Notes: generated from the sequence alone by a model not told the origin. A stretch of DNA of 64,000 nucleotides from Flavobacteriales bacterium (GCA_025451235.1 JANWKT010000028.1:62001-126000); one strand, 5' to 3'; shown: positions 25,422 to 35,991, counted from the first letter of the stretch. Program-made: numbers and translations.

Positions 25422-27914
25422 TTAGTTTAATTCAATCATGTTAATTAATAGCTTATATGCCCCAGGAACCCCATCAGGCAGCTGCCTGAAAAATGAAAGT
25501 CCTGAATAAATAAAATTTCCTTTGCCATATTTAGCAACAATCAAGCCCCCCTTTTTTTCCTCTTCACCTGGATCGCTGCATGCGATCAAAGGAGTATAGT
25601 TCTTATCCCAGTCGCCAGCAAAATACAATCCTCGTTCCTGTACCCATCCTTTAAAATCTCCATCTGTTATTTTATAAGGAGTATTAAAAATAGGATGCTG
25701 GGCGTCGAGTATTTTTATTTCAGCATTTTCATCTGTCACCCTGTCACGACTAATTTTAAAAGGATAAGGTCCGTTTTCCTTTACTTTTGAATTTCCGGAA
25801 GTAACATATTGTACAATGAGGTTGCCACCCTTGTTCACATAGGAATAAAGAATGGGTTGTAACGCCTGCATATTGTCTATAGTATTGTAGCTGCGAATAC
25901 CAAGTATTACAGTTTTATAGATGGAATAATCAGTGGTGAGAATATTTTCCGGCTTCACCACCTGTATACTATATCCGCTTTCTTCCAGGTCATGCGCAAT
26001 GTCATCACCTGCTCCATTGATATAGGCAATGTTCGACAAAGGAAGGTTGTTATCTACCTTCACCAGCTTAACCGTTGCTTCTGGAAATAACACAATCGTT
26101 GGAACATGATCATATTTGATCTCTTTGAAACTGCACGAGTAATTTCTTCCATTGCAAATTACTTCTGCTCTTAAGTTTCCCACCGTATTGCTATCGGGCG
26201 GGGTAACCATGAATTCCACATTTTGGGTTTCGCGTTTTTGAGCAATATTAAAGCTCATTTCGATTGGAGATACTTTCCATCCAGCAGGTACATTCAATTT
26301 CACGACGCCTTGACAATTGTTTTTGAAGGCCTGCAACTGTATAGTAATTTTTTCTTCCTCTTTTTTTCTCCAAACCATTACCTGCTGCAAAGGCGTTACG
26401 GTTACGGGTGGTGCTAGATACACGGGTTGGTGGATCTCCCCTTTTTCAGGATCCGATTTCTTATACATGATCTGGCCCTTAAATTCCAATCCCTTGATAG
26501 GTTGCTTGTTATTAAAGGCCGGAATAATAGTATAGGTCATCGGTTCAAAATTTTTATTCTCGATAGCCCTACTATAATTCTTCACATCTACGTCAATTGT
26601 TTTAAAATCCCACCAAATAGGATTTGAAAAAGGAGCATCTTCTTTGACCGTCAAAACACCAGAGGTCCACTTTTGCCCCTCCTCACCGTTTACCTGTCGG
26701 TTGTATTCAAAATCATTGTTCAGCCATTCCGACTGAAACGGAAATCTCAAATTAAAATAGGTAAGAAATTTCCCGCTTCTGTTAATCGTTTCTGTTTTCA
26801 TTCTCAGAGTATCACCTACTGCATAAATATAATCATCGGTATACACCTCATGGTAAAAACCCAAACATTGATTGATGAGGATGATAATATCCTCCTCCTT
26901 TTTTTTCACCAGGTAAGAATCATCATTCAGTTTTTTCACTTCCTGAAAAAGTTCAATCAGGTCCTCCACTGAAGCCGAAGGGTCGCTGAAATTATATTTA
27001 TTGAGAATATTATCGATTCTACTAATAATACTCTTACCATTTTTGACCCTATTCCAGGTAAAATCATATCCACTAAAAATGTCCTTATTCGTGGGAACAG
27101 TGCCTGCAGAGTGTATAAAATATTCAAGTTGTTCGCCCCGGAGACCAACCGTTCCAAATCCCTGGCTTTTATGGCAGCTTCGGCTCAAAGCAGCAATTTC
27201 CGTGTAGGAGGTCCCTAACAATGAGTTATAATTCCCACAATCCAATTTCATCAAAGAATCCAGGTTAGTCCCTTTTTCGAAGAAAAAAGAAGAAGCATTC
27301 CAAACAACTCTTGGGACCTTCCAGGTGTTTACATAAGGTAATTGTTCATAGGCTTCGTTGGTATCCGTGCTCAGCTCGATCACTTCATTGGCCAGTATAG
27401 CGGAAGCTGTATGATGGCCATGTGTTTTGCCTGCTTCTGTATTAAAACGGGTAATGATAAGGTCAGGTTGAAATTTTCGGATCACATAGATCAGGTCATG
27501 CATAATTTTTTTCTTTTTCCAGATCTTAAAAGTTTCCTCCGGGTTTTTGGAATATCCAAAATCGGATGCTCTGGAAAAAAATTGAATCCCTCCGTCTATT
27601 TTACGAGCTTCTGTTAATTCATGAGTTCTGATCACTCCTAGTTCATCCCCAAATTCTCCACCCACTAAATTTTGTCCTCCATCTCCCCGGGTAAGTGAGA
27701 TATATGCAGCATTCAGTTTTTTTTCGTTGGCCAACCAGGTGATGAGCCTGGTATTCTCATCATCAGGATGTGCCGCCACATAAAGCACCGACCCCATTAC
27801 CTTCAATTTTTGTAATTGATGGTAGATTTTAGAGGAATTCCATTGCTGGTAGGATTGCGCAAATAAAGGGGTGGTTATAGTAAATAATAGAAGGAATAAT
27901 CGGCAATAGCTCAT
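25422..27914 (-). CDS. PIG-L family deacetylase, large secreted form
   Basis: An 830-residue protein with signal peptide MSYCRLFLLLFTITTPLFAQ. The N-terminal LmbE/PIG-L domain (about residues 40-290) carries the zinc motif HPDDE at 49-53 and the second metal segment GKTHGHH at 163-168. PIG-L enzymes remove N-acetyl groups from sugars. The rest is an Ig-like region (about 390-600) and a C-terminal Rossmann-like domain (about 620-830, GIRSYNTIDNMQAL, then YGKGNFIYSGLSFFRQLP) resembling glutamine amidotransferase-like ThuA folds. The substrate is likely an exogenous glycan, inferred from export. Confidence 0.9.
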   Translation of the reverse strand: MSYCRLFLLLFTITTPLFAQSYQQWNSSKIYHQLQKLKVMGSVLYVAAHPDDENTRLITWLANEKKLNAAYISLTRGDGGQNLVGGEFGDELGVIRTHELTEARKIDGGIQFFSRASDFGYSKNPEETFKIWKKKKIMHDLIYVIRKFQPDLIITRFNTEAGKTHGHHTASAILANEVIELSTDTNEAYEQLPYVNTWKVPRVVWNASSFFFEKGTNLDSLMKLDCGNYNSLLGTSYTEIAALSRSCHKSQGFGTVGLRGEQLEYFIHSAGTVPTNKDIFSGYDFTWNRVKNGKSIISRIDNILNKYNFSDPSASVEDLIELFQEVKKLNDDSYLVKKKEEDIIILINQCLGFYHEVYTDDYIYAVGDTLRMKTETINRSGKFLTYFNLRFPFQSEWLNNDFEYNRQVNGEEGQKWTSGVLTVKEDAPFSNPIWWDFKTIDVDVKNYSRAIENKNFEPMTYTIIPAFNNKQPIKGLEFKGQIMYKKSDPEKGEIHQPVYLAPPVTVTPLQQVMVWRKKEEEKITIQLQAFKNNCQGVVKLNVPAGWKVSPIEMSFNIAQKRETQNVEFMVTPPDSNTVGNLRAEVICNGRNYSCSFKEIKYDHVPTIVLFPEATVKLVKVDNNLPLSNIAYINGAGDDIAHDLEESGYSIQVVKPENILTTDYSIYKTVILGIRSYNTIDNMQALQPILYSYVNKGGNLIVQYVTSGNSKVKENGPYPFKISRDRVTDENAEIKILDAQHPIFNTPYKITDGDFKGWVQERGLYFAGDWDKNYTPLIACSDPGEEEKKGGLIVAKYGKGNFIYSGLSFFRQLPDGVPGAYKLLINMIELN

Positions 27915-27952
27915 GGATAGTAATTTGAGGTAAATATACAGAAATTCAACCT

Positions 27953-29452
27953 CTATTTAAAGGAGATACCATCCCAGGTATATTTTTTATATAGACTTCG
28001 GTTCTCGCCTTCCCATCCAGTTAATTTATAGATGATCACTTTTCCATCCTCCCCGCCCTTATCTTCCGGGAATGCTATTTCATATTTGAGATCATAACTT
28101 TGATCCGGCGGAATCTGAATGGAATGAAATTTTATGCCATCATAAAAAAGATAAACGTCGTTTATCACATCCGAACCTTCTGTATTTTCAGCCCTGTGTA
28201 AATGAACAATATGCTGAATGGATCCCAATTTTTTATTGATCACTTGAATATCAGGAAATATATAGGGACCGGATTGTTCTTCAACAGAAATAAAAGTAAA
28301 TGGTAAAGTTTGTAGTAGCTGGTCATCCAATGCTATCTTTACTTCCAAAACATAGGTTGAATATTTCAGTTTCTTTTTTAGTCCAGCTCTTATTTTCAAA
28401 GTTTTTCCTGTATGGGTTATAATATTTTCTTCAGCCATCGAAAAATCACCATACCATATATATCCTACTAAGGTTTGATTCTCTTTTTGAATGCTACAAA
28501 GAACCCAGGACATAGATAATCCTTGCATTGACAGGCCTTTATCTACCTTTTCGTTGTCTGTGTTTCGATAAACGGTCAACATATCATCAAAATGCAAAGT
28601 GGTTAGAACCGATGCATTGGTGTCAGGGATAGCGTATAATTTAACCTGGTCCCTAAAAATGGTTCTTTCCCCTTCCGGCAATCCAATCCCATTCCATGCA
28701 TGCTCATGGAGGAGGATGGGTCGGTTTTTATAATGGTTGTTATCATAGAATTCAACTACCAACATATCTTTTTTCCCTTTCGAATCTTCTGGTACAAAAA
28801 TGGAATCTACACTTCTGAAATGATGAAGCTCTGAATTGGCGATAAAAAGTACACTTTTGGATGGTACACGGTATTTATTGTCCGGATCATACACAAGGAA
28901 TATCTTTCCCATGTTATCAAGAAGTTTTGACTCCATTAAGTCCACCATAAGATGACTTTCATCAGCCGGGAAATTAATATCAAAATCTGCCTCATATACA
29001 ACCGATGAAAGAATGGTGTTATTTTCAACCCACTTGCCTTTAACCATAAACCCTCCACCAAATAATCCTGGTGATTCATAACTATCCATACCCACCAGCA
29101 AATATTGGGTTGTTCCGTTGAATTGCCAGCTAGAAGTAACAATAGACAATAACCCTCCCCAAACATAACCTTTCTGTTTTTTACCCTCTTTTTCGAATTC
29201 TACCAAGTACCAGGGCATATCAACACCATTGTCATTGGTATACCTTTCACCGGATTTATCCAGAATTTTTACTGGTGTGGAAATTCTTAAATTGGCAACC
29301 ACCTCCCCCTCTTTCGATGGACTGCTCCTTAGATTTACCTTATCAGCCCATAGATAAACCCTTGAGCCATCTGGAAACATTTCTTTGGTCTGCGCATGAG
29401 AAAATAAGGCAAGGGAAAGCAAAAAAAGGAAGAAGAGGAAGTTTTTGGTCAT
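27953..29452 (-). CDS. SH3-like domain protein, secreted, function unknown
   Basis: A 499-residue protein with signal peptide MTKNFLFFLFLLSLALFSHAQ. A bacterial SH3 domain occupies about residues 30-110 (VNLRSSPSKEGEVVANLRISTPVKIL, ending in KGYVWGGLLS). A second SH3-like unit is near residues 270-350 (VKLYAIPDTNASVLTTLHFDDMLTVY, then LVGYIWYGDFS). Such domains often bind cell-wall peptides. On the minus strand TATCTTTA at 29469-29476 is a possible -7 element 17 nt upstream. Confidence 0.83.
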   Translation of the reverse strand: MTKNFLFFLFLLSLALFSHAQTKEMFPDGSRVYLWADKVNLRSSPSKEGEVVANLRISTPVKILDKSGERYTNDNGVDMPWYLVEFEKEGKKQKGYVWGGLLSIVTSSWQFNGTTQYLLVGMDSYESPGLFGGGFMVKGKWVENNTILSSVVYEADFDINFPADESHLMVDLMESKLLDNMGKIFLVYDPDNKYRVPSKSVLFIANSELHHFRSVDSIFVPEDSKGKKDMLVVEFYDNNHYKNRPILLHEHAWNGIGLPEGERTIFRDQVKLYAIPDTNASVLTTLHFDDMLTVYRNTDNEKVDKGLSMQGLSMSWVLCSIQKENQTLVGYIWYGDFSMAEENIITHTGKTLKIRAGLKKKLKYSTYVLEVKIALDDQLLQTLPFTFISVEEQSGPYIFPDIQVINKKLGSIQHIVHLHRAENTEGSDVINDVYLFYDGIKFHSIQIPPDQSYDLKYEIAFPEDKGGEDGKVIIYKLTGWEGENRSLYKKYTWDGISFK

Positions 29453-29570
29453 AAGTTGATTAGTGAATTAAAGATAAGTTTTTTTCATAATAATGCTGCA
29501 ATGTCTTATATTTCTAGCTGGAATTCAGTTAATTTTAAAGTAGCTTAACAGTGTTCTAATGAATCCGACT

Positions 29571-29578
29571 TAAATTTG
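29571..29578 (+). promoter_or_regulatory. Putative -7 element of the phosphatase operon (TAAATTTG)
   Basis: An exact TAnnTTTG match 14 nt before the ATG at 29593. It faces away from the SH3-protein promoter in a 140-bp divergent spacer. Confidence 0.5.
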
Positions 29579-29592
29579 CAACTCCATTCAAG

Positions 29593-31410
29593 TTGATGAA
29601 AAGGTTAATAACAATAGTCCTACTGGTTTTTACCGTTACTTATGTGCATGCACAAGTAACGGTGGTCCGTGGACCTTATATTCAAATCGCCACTCAAAAC
29701 AGTATTGTTATTAAATGGAGAACCAATACGGCAACCACCAGCAGGGTGATATACGGACTCGACCAGATCAACCTTATTTATACGGTGAATGAATCCGCCA
29801 ATACTACCGAGCATGAAGTAGAATTGACTGGATTAAATATGGATACCAAATATTATTATTCTATTGGGAACGCTACTGATCTTTTATCAGCTTCTCCCGA
29901 CCAGTTCTTTTATACACTTCCTCCAACCAATACTGAGCGTGAATATAACTTCTGGGTGGTAGGAGATTGCGGCACTGCCAATAATGACCAGCGAGCTGTA
30001 AGAGATGCTTACCAAACCTATATGGGAACCACCAGGATATACGGTATGATCATGTTGGGCGATAATGCTTATACTTTAGGGACGGATGGAGAATACCAGA
30101 ACGCTATCTTCAATAATATGTACGAGGATATCGTCAGCAATACCGTGATGTGGCCAACTCCGGGAAACCATGATTATTACAGTGGGGCGGATGCCAGTAC
30201 ACAAACGGGACCCTATTACGACATTTTTACTTTGCCCAGTGCAGGTCAGCTTGGTGGACTCATATCTGGAACAGAGGCTTATTATTCCTACAACATTGGG
30301 AATATTCATTTTATTTCCATCGATTCTTATGATTCAGGTCGTGATTCAACGAATGCCATGGGAGCCTGGCTTAAACAGGATCTGCAAAATAATAACCAGG
30401 AATGGACCATTGCTTATTGGCACCATGCTCCTTATTCGAAGGGAAATCACAATTCAGATAATCCTTTTCCATTCGTTGATGGCGAACTAAAAGAAATGAG
30501 GGAACAATTTGTTCCTATTTTAGAAAGGTATGGGGTGGATCTTATTTTATGCGGACATAGTCACGCTTACGAAAGGTCCTTTTTCCTCAAAGGCCATTAT
30601 GGAGAATCTTCCACCTTCAATCCTTCGCACCAGGTAGATAATGGAAGCGGCGATTTTGTGACGGATTGTCCCTATATAAAAAATACCCAATCCTCAGAAG
30701 CCTTTAAAGGAACCGTTTATGCAGTGGTCGGGGTATCGGGTAAAACCCAAAGTCCTTCTTCCAGCTGGCCTCATCCAGCCATGCATATAGCCTCCACCGA
30801 TCACCTGGGTTCGATGATGTTGACCATTAAAAACAACCGGTTAGATGCTAAATTTGTTACCAGTACCAATAGCATCTACGATCAATTTACGATCATTAAA
30901 AATGCCGGGGGTGTCCAAACGATTACGGTATGTCAGGGCATGGAAGCAACCTTGGAACCTTCTTTTCCAGCAACTCAATATGTATGGACACCAGGGAACA
31001 TCAATGCTACCAGTCTAACGATCAATCCGTTCTTCAATTCATTTTATTATGGTGCGGATCCAATGGGTTGCATCAAGGATACTTTTCAAATTTCCGTTAT
31101 TCAGCCAGGATCACCACAGGATACCTGCGATTGGACGGCAGGAATGTATGAATCCGCAAATGAACTAGTCTTCGTTCATCCAAATCCTGTGAAAATTGGA
31201 GAAGTTATCCGTATTGAGATCACTAACCAATCAGAAAATAAATTTCAATTAGACTGGCTTGACGTTTCCGGAAAGTTATTGAGCTCAAATTCCATCTCCA
31301 ACGGGATAAACATAGTTCCAACACCAGGTAAAATAACACCAGGTATATATTTTATCAAGGTATACCTCGATAAAAATATTTATATTCATAAACTCATACT
31401 CACTGATTAA
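29593..31410 (+). CDS. T9SS-exported metallophosphatase (purple acid phosphatase type)
   Basis: A 605-residue protein with a signal peptide (MMKRLITIVLLVFTVTYVHAQ). Residues about 25-110 are a fibronectin-III-like purple acid phosphatase N-domain. The catalytic domain has all metal motifs: GDCG (Asp125), GDNAY (Asp157, Asn158), GNHDYY (191-196), WHHAPYSKGNH (276-286) and GHSHAYER (321-328). A type A sorting domain ends the protein (FVHPNPVKIGEVIRIEI to IHKLILTD). It should release phosphate from esters at the cell surface. First gene of an operon with 31422 and 33013. Confidence 0.93.
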   Translation: MMKRLITIVLLVFTVTYVHAQVTVVRGPYIQIATQNSIVIKWRTNTATTSRVIYGLDQINLIYTVNESANTTEHEVELTGLNMDTKYYYSIGNATDLLSASPDQFFYTLPPTNTEREYNFWVVGDCGTANNDQRAVRDAYQTYMGTTRIYGMIMLGDNAYTLGTDGEYQNAIFNNMYEDIVSNTVMWPTPGNHDYYSGADASTQTGPYYDIFTLPSAGQLGGLISGTEAYYSYNIGNIHFISIDSYDSGRDSTNAMGAWLKQDLQNNNQEWTIAYWHHAPYSKGNHNSDNPFPFVDGELKEMREQFVPILERYGVDLILCGHSHAYERSFFLKGHYGESSTFNPSHQVDNGSGDFVTDCPYIKNTQSSEAFKGTVYAVVGVSGKTQSPSSSWPHPAMHIASTDHLGSMMLTIKNNRLDAKFVTSTNSIYDQFTIIKNAGGVQTITVCQGMEATLEPSFPATQYVWTPGNINATSLTINPFFNSFYYGADPMGCIKDTFQISVIQPGSPQDTCDWTAGMYESANELVFVHPNPVKIGEVIRIEITNQSENKFQLDWLDVSGKLLSSNSISNGINIVPTPGKITPGIYFIKVYLDKNIYIHKLILTD

Positions 31411-31421
31411 ATCTATTTTTT

Positions 31422-33008
31422 ATGAAAGGATTATTATTATTTACCTGTTTTGTTTTCTCAACATTCACATTATTTTCTCAATGTACCACTACCAACATCC
31501 CCGGGAATTATACACAATCAACCGATATTATTCAAAGTGGAATTATTAATGTAACCGGCACCTATACCTTACCAGCAGGAGTTACCATAACGGTTCCATC
31601 CTACGGTTTGGACAATTGTGGATCGTTGATCATTAACGCTAGCAAAATTGTGATCCAGGGAAATATTGTTGCTGACAACTCAGGTTACCTAGGAGGTACC
31701 GGTGGCTTAGGAGCTACTTTGGTTACTTCCATCACAGGTCATGAAAATGGATTAACGGGTTGTATCGATAAAGACAATCCTGGGCAAATTACAGTGGGTG
31801 GAGGTCAGGCCGGTCAGGTTGGAACAGGAAGTGGTGCAGGTTTGGCCGGAGGAAATGGTACGGTTGGATCAGGTACTAAACAAGTATGTCAGAATTTTGG
31901 TGATGAAGCAGGATTGATAGGGGGTGCCGGAGGTGCTGGCGGCGGCGGAGGAGGAAGTTATGGAGGAGCAGGAACTTCTGGGAACAGTGGTGGAAACGGG
32001 ATCGCAACCGGAAGTACCAATGGGTTTTCATTTTCTACAGCTTATACTCCTATCGCAGGTATTGGGGGACCAGGAGGTACAACAGGTGCAACTTATGGAA
32101 CATTGAATGGAACTGATATTGATCTGGGATCAGGTGGGGCAGGTGCCGGTGGCGGAGGGAGATCTTTTTATGTAGGTGAAAACGGATTACCTGGAGGTAA
32201 TGGGGGCGGATTGATCCAACTCATCGCCACAGATTCATTGATCATTTCGGGAAATATTTCTGCTAATGGCGAAAATGGACAAGCAGGGGGTAAGGGTGGC
32301 AACGGCGATGAAAGTCCGGATTGTTGTAGCGATGGTTGCAATGATTGTGCTGAAAGAACGATCAGTGCAGGCGCAGGAGGAGGCAGCGGAAGCGGCGGCG
32401 GATCAGGTGGTGGAATTTTCCTTCAGTCGGATGATTATATGAATCTAACCGGGACTTTATCTGCCAACGGTGGGAATAGCGGCGCTGCGGGCTTAAAAGG
32501 AAATGGTGCTTCATGCAATTATGGGGGTGGTGGTTTTTGCAGTGGCAACGATATGTCGTCGGATGCCGGATCGGATGGTAATTCCGGTGGCTCAGGTGGT
32601 GGTGGCCGAATAAAAATTTTCGCAACCAATTGTCCGACCAATGTGGTTACACCTAATCATACCGAAACAGGAGGCAGTGGGGCTTCTGCCGGCACATACG
32701 CAGTTGTGATTTCCGGCTGCCCTGCATTTATAGGCATGGAAAATTATATTGGAACTTTGGAGGCTCATGTATATCCTAATCCTGCTGAAGATTTTATCAA
32801 TATACAGATCAATGCATTCAGCTTAGGAATGAAAGATGTAAATATATTCATGTATGATGCTACGGGAAAATTGATCATGCAGGAAATAAGCATTCTTGAA
32901 AAAGGTTCCATCATACAATTACCTGTTGAAAATCTGTCGAGTGGAATGTACTCGGTAGTCCTTAGAAATAACCATACACATGCCACCTATAAATTTATAA
33001 AACAATAA
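31422..33008 (+). CDS. T9SS-sorted glycine-rich surface protein
   Basis: A 528-residue protein with signal peptide MKGLLLFTCFVFSTFTLFSQ. A short beta domain (about residues 25-90) leads into a glycine-rich region to about 415, with a GGxGGxGxxG pattern and a Cys-rich insert near 303-312 (DCCSDGCNDC). The last 80 residues are a type A sorting domain (AHVYPNPAEDFINI, IFMYDATGKLI, GMYSVVL, YKFIKQ). It lies 11 nt after one phosphatase gene and 4 nt before the next. It may be a matrix or adhesin-like component; the sequence does not show a catalytic site. Confidence 0.9.
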   Translation: MKGLLLFTCFVFSTFTLFSQCTTTNIPGNYTQSTDIIQSGIINVTGTYTLPAGVTITVPSYGLDNCGSLIINASKIVIQGNIVADNSGYLGGTGGLGATLVTSITGHENGLTGCIDKDNPGQITVGGGQAGQVGTGSGAGLAGGNGTVGSGTKQVCQNFGDEAGLIGGAGGAGGGGGGSYGGAGTSGNSGGNGIATGSTNGFSFSTAYTPIAGIGGPGGTTGATYGTLNGTDIDLGSGGAGAGGGGRSFYVGENGLPGGNGGGLIQLIATDSLIISGNISANGENGQAGGKGGNGDESPDCCSDGCNDCAERTISAGAGGGSGSGGGSGGGIFLQSDDYMNLTGTLSANGGNSGAAGLKGNGASCNYGGGGFCSGNDMSSDAGSDGNSGGSGGGGRIKIFATNCPTNVVTPNHTETGGSGASAGTYAVVISGCPAFIGMENYIGTLEAHVYPNPAEDFINIQINAFSLGMKDVNIFMYDATGKLIMQEISILEKGSIIQLPVENLSSGMYSVVLRNNHTHATYKFIKQ

Positions 33009-33012
33009 TTCC

Positions 33013-34863
33013 GTGAAAAATGCCCTACTTATTGCCGGATTTTTTACTTTCTTTTTTCATGCTGCTTTTTCGCAGGTGGATCGAGTATTGGTGTTAAATC
33101 CACTGTTGAAACCATTTTATCATGGGGTTGCTTCAGGTGATCCATTAACCAATAGTGTCATGATCTGGACCAGGCTTACCCCTGATACAGGGTTTGTTGG
33201 AACAGCAAATATCGATTGGAGAGTAGCACTTGATACAGGAATGACAAATATTATTCAAAGTGGAATGCATTCAACCGATCTCAGCCGGGATTACACCGTA
33301 AAAGTGGATGTAACCGGTTTACAACCGGATACCTGGTATTATTACGAATTTACTTATAATAATAAAAACTCCATTCGCGGCAGAACTAAAACCACACCGG
33401 TTGGAATGAAAGATTCACTTCGATTTGCTGTAGTCTCTTGTGCTGATTACCAGGAAGGTTATTTTAATGCTTATGCCGTGATCAAGAATAGAAATGATAT
33501 TGATGCAGTAATTCATTTAGGAGATTATATGTACGAAGGTGGTGATGATCCTGGAGCTGTAGGTGGAAGGATCCACGAGCCTGCCAATGAAATTATTGAC
33601 TTATATGATTACCGGACCCGACTTTCACAATATCATTTAGATGAAGATTTGATGCGTTTGCATCAGCAATATCCGTTCATCATGGTTTGGGATGACCACG
33701 AAAGTGCTAATAATTCGTGGAGAGATGGTGCTGATAACCATACCGAAGGCGTGGAAGGAACCTGGGTGGATAGAAAAAATTATTCGAAACAGGCTTATTA
33801 TGAATGGTTACCTGTACGTCCACAGATCATTGCTGGTGATAGTATTTTATATAGGAAAATTGCTTTCGGAAGTTTAATAGACCTCATCATGGTAGATACC
33901 CGTTTGCATGGCCGGGAGGAACAGGCGGGCACCACCGGAGCTACTGTAAATGATCCCAGCCGCACTATACTGGGCACGGATCAATATACCTGGCTCATTC
34001 AAAATATGTTGTTCTCTACCGCATCATGGAAAATATTGGGCAACCAGGTAATGTTTGCTCCCTTGGAAATTGCAGGTGTTGGAGTAAATGAAGATCAATG
34101 GGATGGATACCCGGCCGAAAGAAATAGCATTATGAGCCAGGTGCTGGCGAACAATATAGAAGGAGTTGTTGTGCTTACCGGCGATATCCATACTGCCTGG
34201 GGCAACGATGTCCCAACTGCGAATTATCAAAGCAATGGGACCGGTTCGGCATTTGTTGAATATGTTACACCCAGTATTACTTCTACCAATTCTCCCATAG
34301 GAGGATTAGGGGAAGCAGTGATTCAACTCGCCAATAACCATATGAAATATATTAATTTGACAGAACATGGTTTTCTTATTTTGGATGTGAACCAAGTGAG
34401 AGCACAATCCGATTGGTTCTATGTAAATACATTGACCAGCCCAAGTACTGCCTATCATTGGGATGAATCATGGTATGTGAATCACAACGAAAGGCATTTG
34501 CGCAATACCATCACTGCGGCTTTCCCCCGTGCTGAATTAAATCATTTACAATCTCCCCCCTGGCCCAGGTTTGTTCCTAATTCGGCGGTGGAAGAAAATA
34601 CATCTTCCAATATTTTCATGGGTGTATACCCCAATCCATTTAATGATGGAATTTATTTGCAGTACCATTTAGCAGAAAGTTCTCAGGTTGAACTGATCGT
34701 TTCAGATCTCCGTGGCGGAATTGTTACTTCCCAGGCATCCAATGATCAAGCGGCAGGTATCCATCATACCTGGATGGAATTAAATGTAGCCCCAGGAGTT
34801 TACCTGGTAACATTAAGAGTAAACAATAAAGATTGTTTTACTTCAAGGGTGATCCGTCAATAG
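33013..34863 (+). CDS. T9SS-exported PhoD-like alkaline phosphatase
   Basis: A 616-residue protein starting at GTG 33013, 4 nt after the preceding stop; the signal peptide (KNALLIAGFFTFFFHAAFSQ) supports this start. PhoD motifs are clear: the N-domain opening FYHGVASGDPLTNSVMIWTR, SCADYQEGYFNAY, HLGDYMYEGGDD, MVWDDHESANNSW and VVLTGDIHTAW. PhoD enzymes are Fe/Ca phosphodiesterases or monoesterases. A sorting domain ends the protein (MGVYPNPFNDGIYL to TSRVIRQ). With the purple acid phosphatase it forms a phosphorus-scavenging pair. Confidence 0.93.
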   Translation: MKNALLIAGFFTFFFHAAFSQVDRVLVLNPLLKPFYHGVASGDPLTNSVMIWTRLTPDTGFVGTANIDWRVALDTGMTNIIQSGMHSTDLSRDYTVKVDVTGLQPDTWYYYEFTYNNKNSIRGRTKTTPVGMKDSLRFAVVSCADYQEGYFNAYAVIKNRNDIDAVIHLGDYMYEGGDDPGAVGGRIHEPANEIIDLYDYRTRLSQYHLDEDLMRLHQQYPFIMVWDDHESANNSWRDGADNHTEGVEGTWVDRKNYSKQAYYEWLPVRPQIIAGDSILYRKIAFGSLIDLIMVDTRLHGREEQAGTTGATVNDPSRTILGTDQYTWLIQNMLFSTASWKILGNQVMFAPLEIAGVGVNEDQWDGYPAERNSIMSQVLANNIEGVVVLTGDIHTAWGNDVPTANYQSNGTGSAFVEYVTPSITSTNSPIGGLGEAVIQLANNHMKYINLTEHGFLILDVNQVRAQSDWFYVNTLTSPSTAYHWDESWYVNHNERHLRNTITAAFPRAELNHLQSPPWPRFVPNSAVEENTSSNIFMGVYPNPFNDGIYLQYHLAESSQVELIVSDLRGGIVTSQASNDQAAGIHHTWMELNVAPGVYLVTLRVNNKDCFTSRVIRQ

Positions 34864-34902
34864 CGAATATTCTCCTAATATCACCAAGGAAAAAGAAGAT
34901 TT

Positions 34903-35991
34903 CTACTCCACTCCCATCAGGCTATATGGAACCCTGATGGCTTTGGGCCTGTATACATTCGGATCCATCTGCCCACTTATGCAAGTATTTTCGCAGGTCC
35001 CATATCCGTTGATGCAATAGGTGATCAATAATTCATTGTTACCATTGGTGAATTCGGGATGCGCCAATCCAAAATAAAAGAAAGGATAATTTCCATTGAG
35101 TGTATCATCTACTTCCCAAACTTCCTTGCGATTTGTAAAAGGCCCGTATGGGCTAGTGGAAGTTTGGGTATAAATGGTTTTGCCTTGATTGCATCCCACA
35201 CTAAATTCGGCGGTAATCAGCAGATATTTGCTGTTTACTTTAATACAATAGAACGAATAAGTAAACTCATCATAAATAGATGTTGCATTATTTACATTGG
35301 TTGACCAAGAACCACCATCATAATATTCCCACGAAGCATATATATTATTTTCGGGATAGCGGGCCACAAATAAATCATTGCCAAACCCATTTCCTTTAAT
35401 TCCATAAACATAGTAATACCCACCCTCTTTAAACACTGAAGTTCCAAATACAATTCCGTTTTTACTTGGAAGCAAGGAATAACCACTTACAGTTAGATCC
35501 GGGAAATGAATTTTGGCCACATAATTTGAATCGATCACTTCGAAAAAAGGAGCCGTTCCAATACCATGTAATCGCTGCATAAAAACATAAACGGTATCAT
35601 TTTGCTGATAGCCATGTTGTGGCCAGAACCAATAATTATTATCGGCACCCACTTGAAAAAAAGATGCTGGAGATCCTGACCCAAGCAAGGTGGTTTGCTG
35701 GGATGGATCTGCAATAGTATAGGTTTGTACTGCATTTCTGACCTGGAATAAACATGGCACCGTATGGGTGGTAAAATTATAATTATCTATATAGCTGTCG
35801 CTATACGTAAAAAGACTTCTTCCATCAGAAAGTGGAATAGAATATCCTCCATCCATGGCCACTACTCCGGATGTTCTTTTGAAATAATCAGTAAATGTTT
35901 GGTCTTTATATGTCAGTGGTGCATTATTTTCAGGTGCACAGGAAAACATTCCTATTAAAATACCGCTGAGAATGAGAGGTGTTTTTTTCAT
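34903..35991 (-). CDS. Lipoprotein with five-bladed propeller-like domain (DUF4185/DUF5005-like)
   Basis: A 362-residue lipoprotein. The signal MKKTPLILSGILIGMFSC lipidates Cys18. The mature domain repeats blades with aromatic-Gly-Gly strands (GGYSIPLSDGRSLFTYSDSY, NNYWFWPQHGY, EGGYYYVYGIKGN, KYLLITAEFS, NNELLITYCIN), much like the five-bladed sugar-related propellers of DUF4185/DUF5005. Some relatives are near glycoside hydrolases, but no catalytic residue is certain here. It converges with the phosphatase operon 39 nt away. Confidence 0.75.
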   Translation of the reverse strand: MKKTPLILSGILIGMFSCAPENNAPLTYKDQTFTDYFKRTSGVVAMDGGYSIPLSDGRSLFTYSDSYIDNYNFTTHTVPCLFQVRNAVQTYTIADPSQQTTLLGSGSPASFFQVGADNNYWFWPQHGYQQNDTVYVFMQRLHGIGTAPFFEVIDSNYVAKIHFPDLTVSGYSLLPSKNGIVFGTSVFKEGGYYYVYGIKGNGFGNDLFVARYPENNIYASWEYYDGGSWSTNVNNATSIYDEFTYSFYCIKVNSKYLLITAEFSVGCNQGKTIYTQTSTSPYGPFTNRKEVWEVDDTLNGNYPFFYFGLAHPEFTNGNNELLITYCINGYGTCENTCISGQMDPNVYRPKAIRVPYSLMGVE

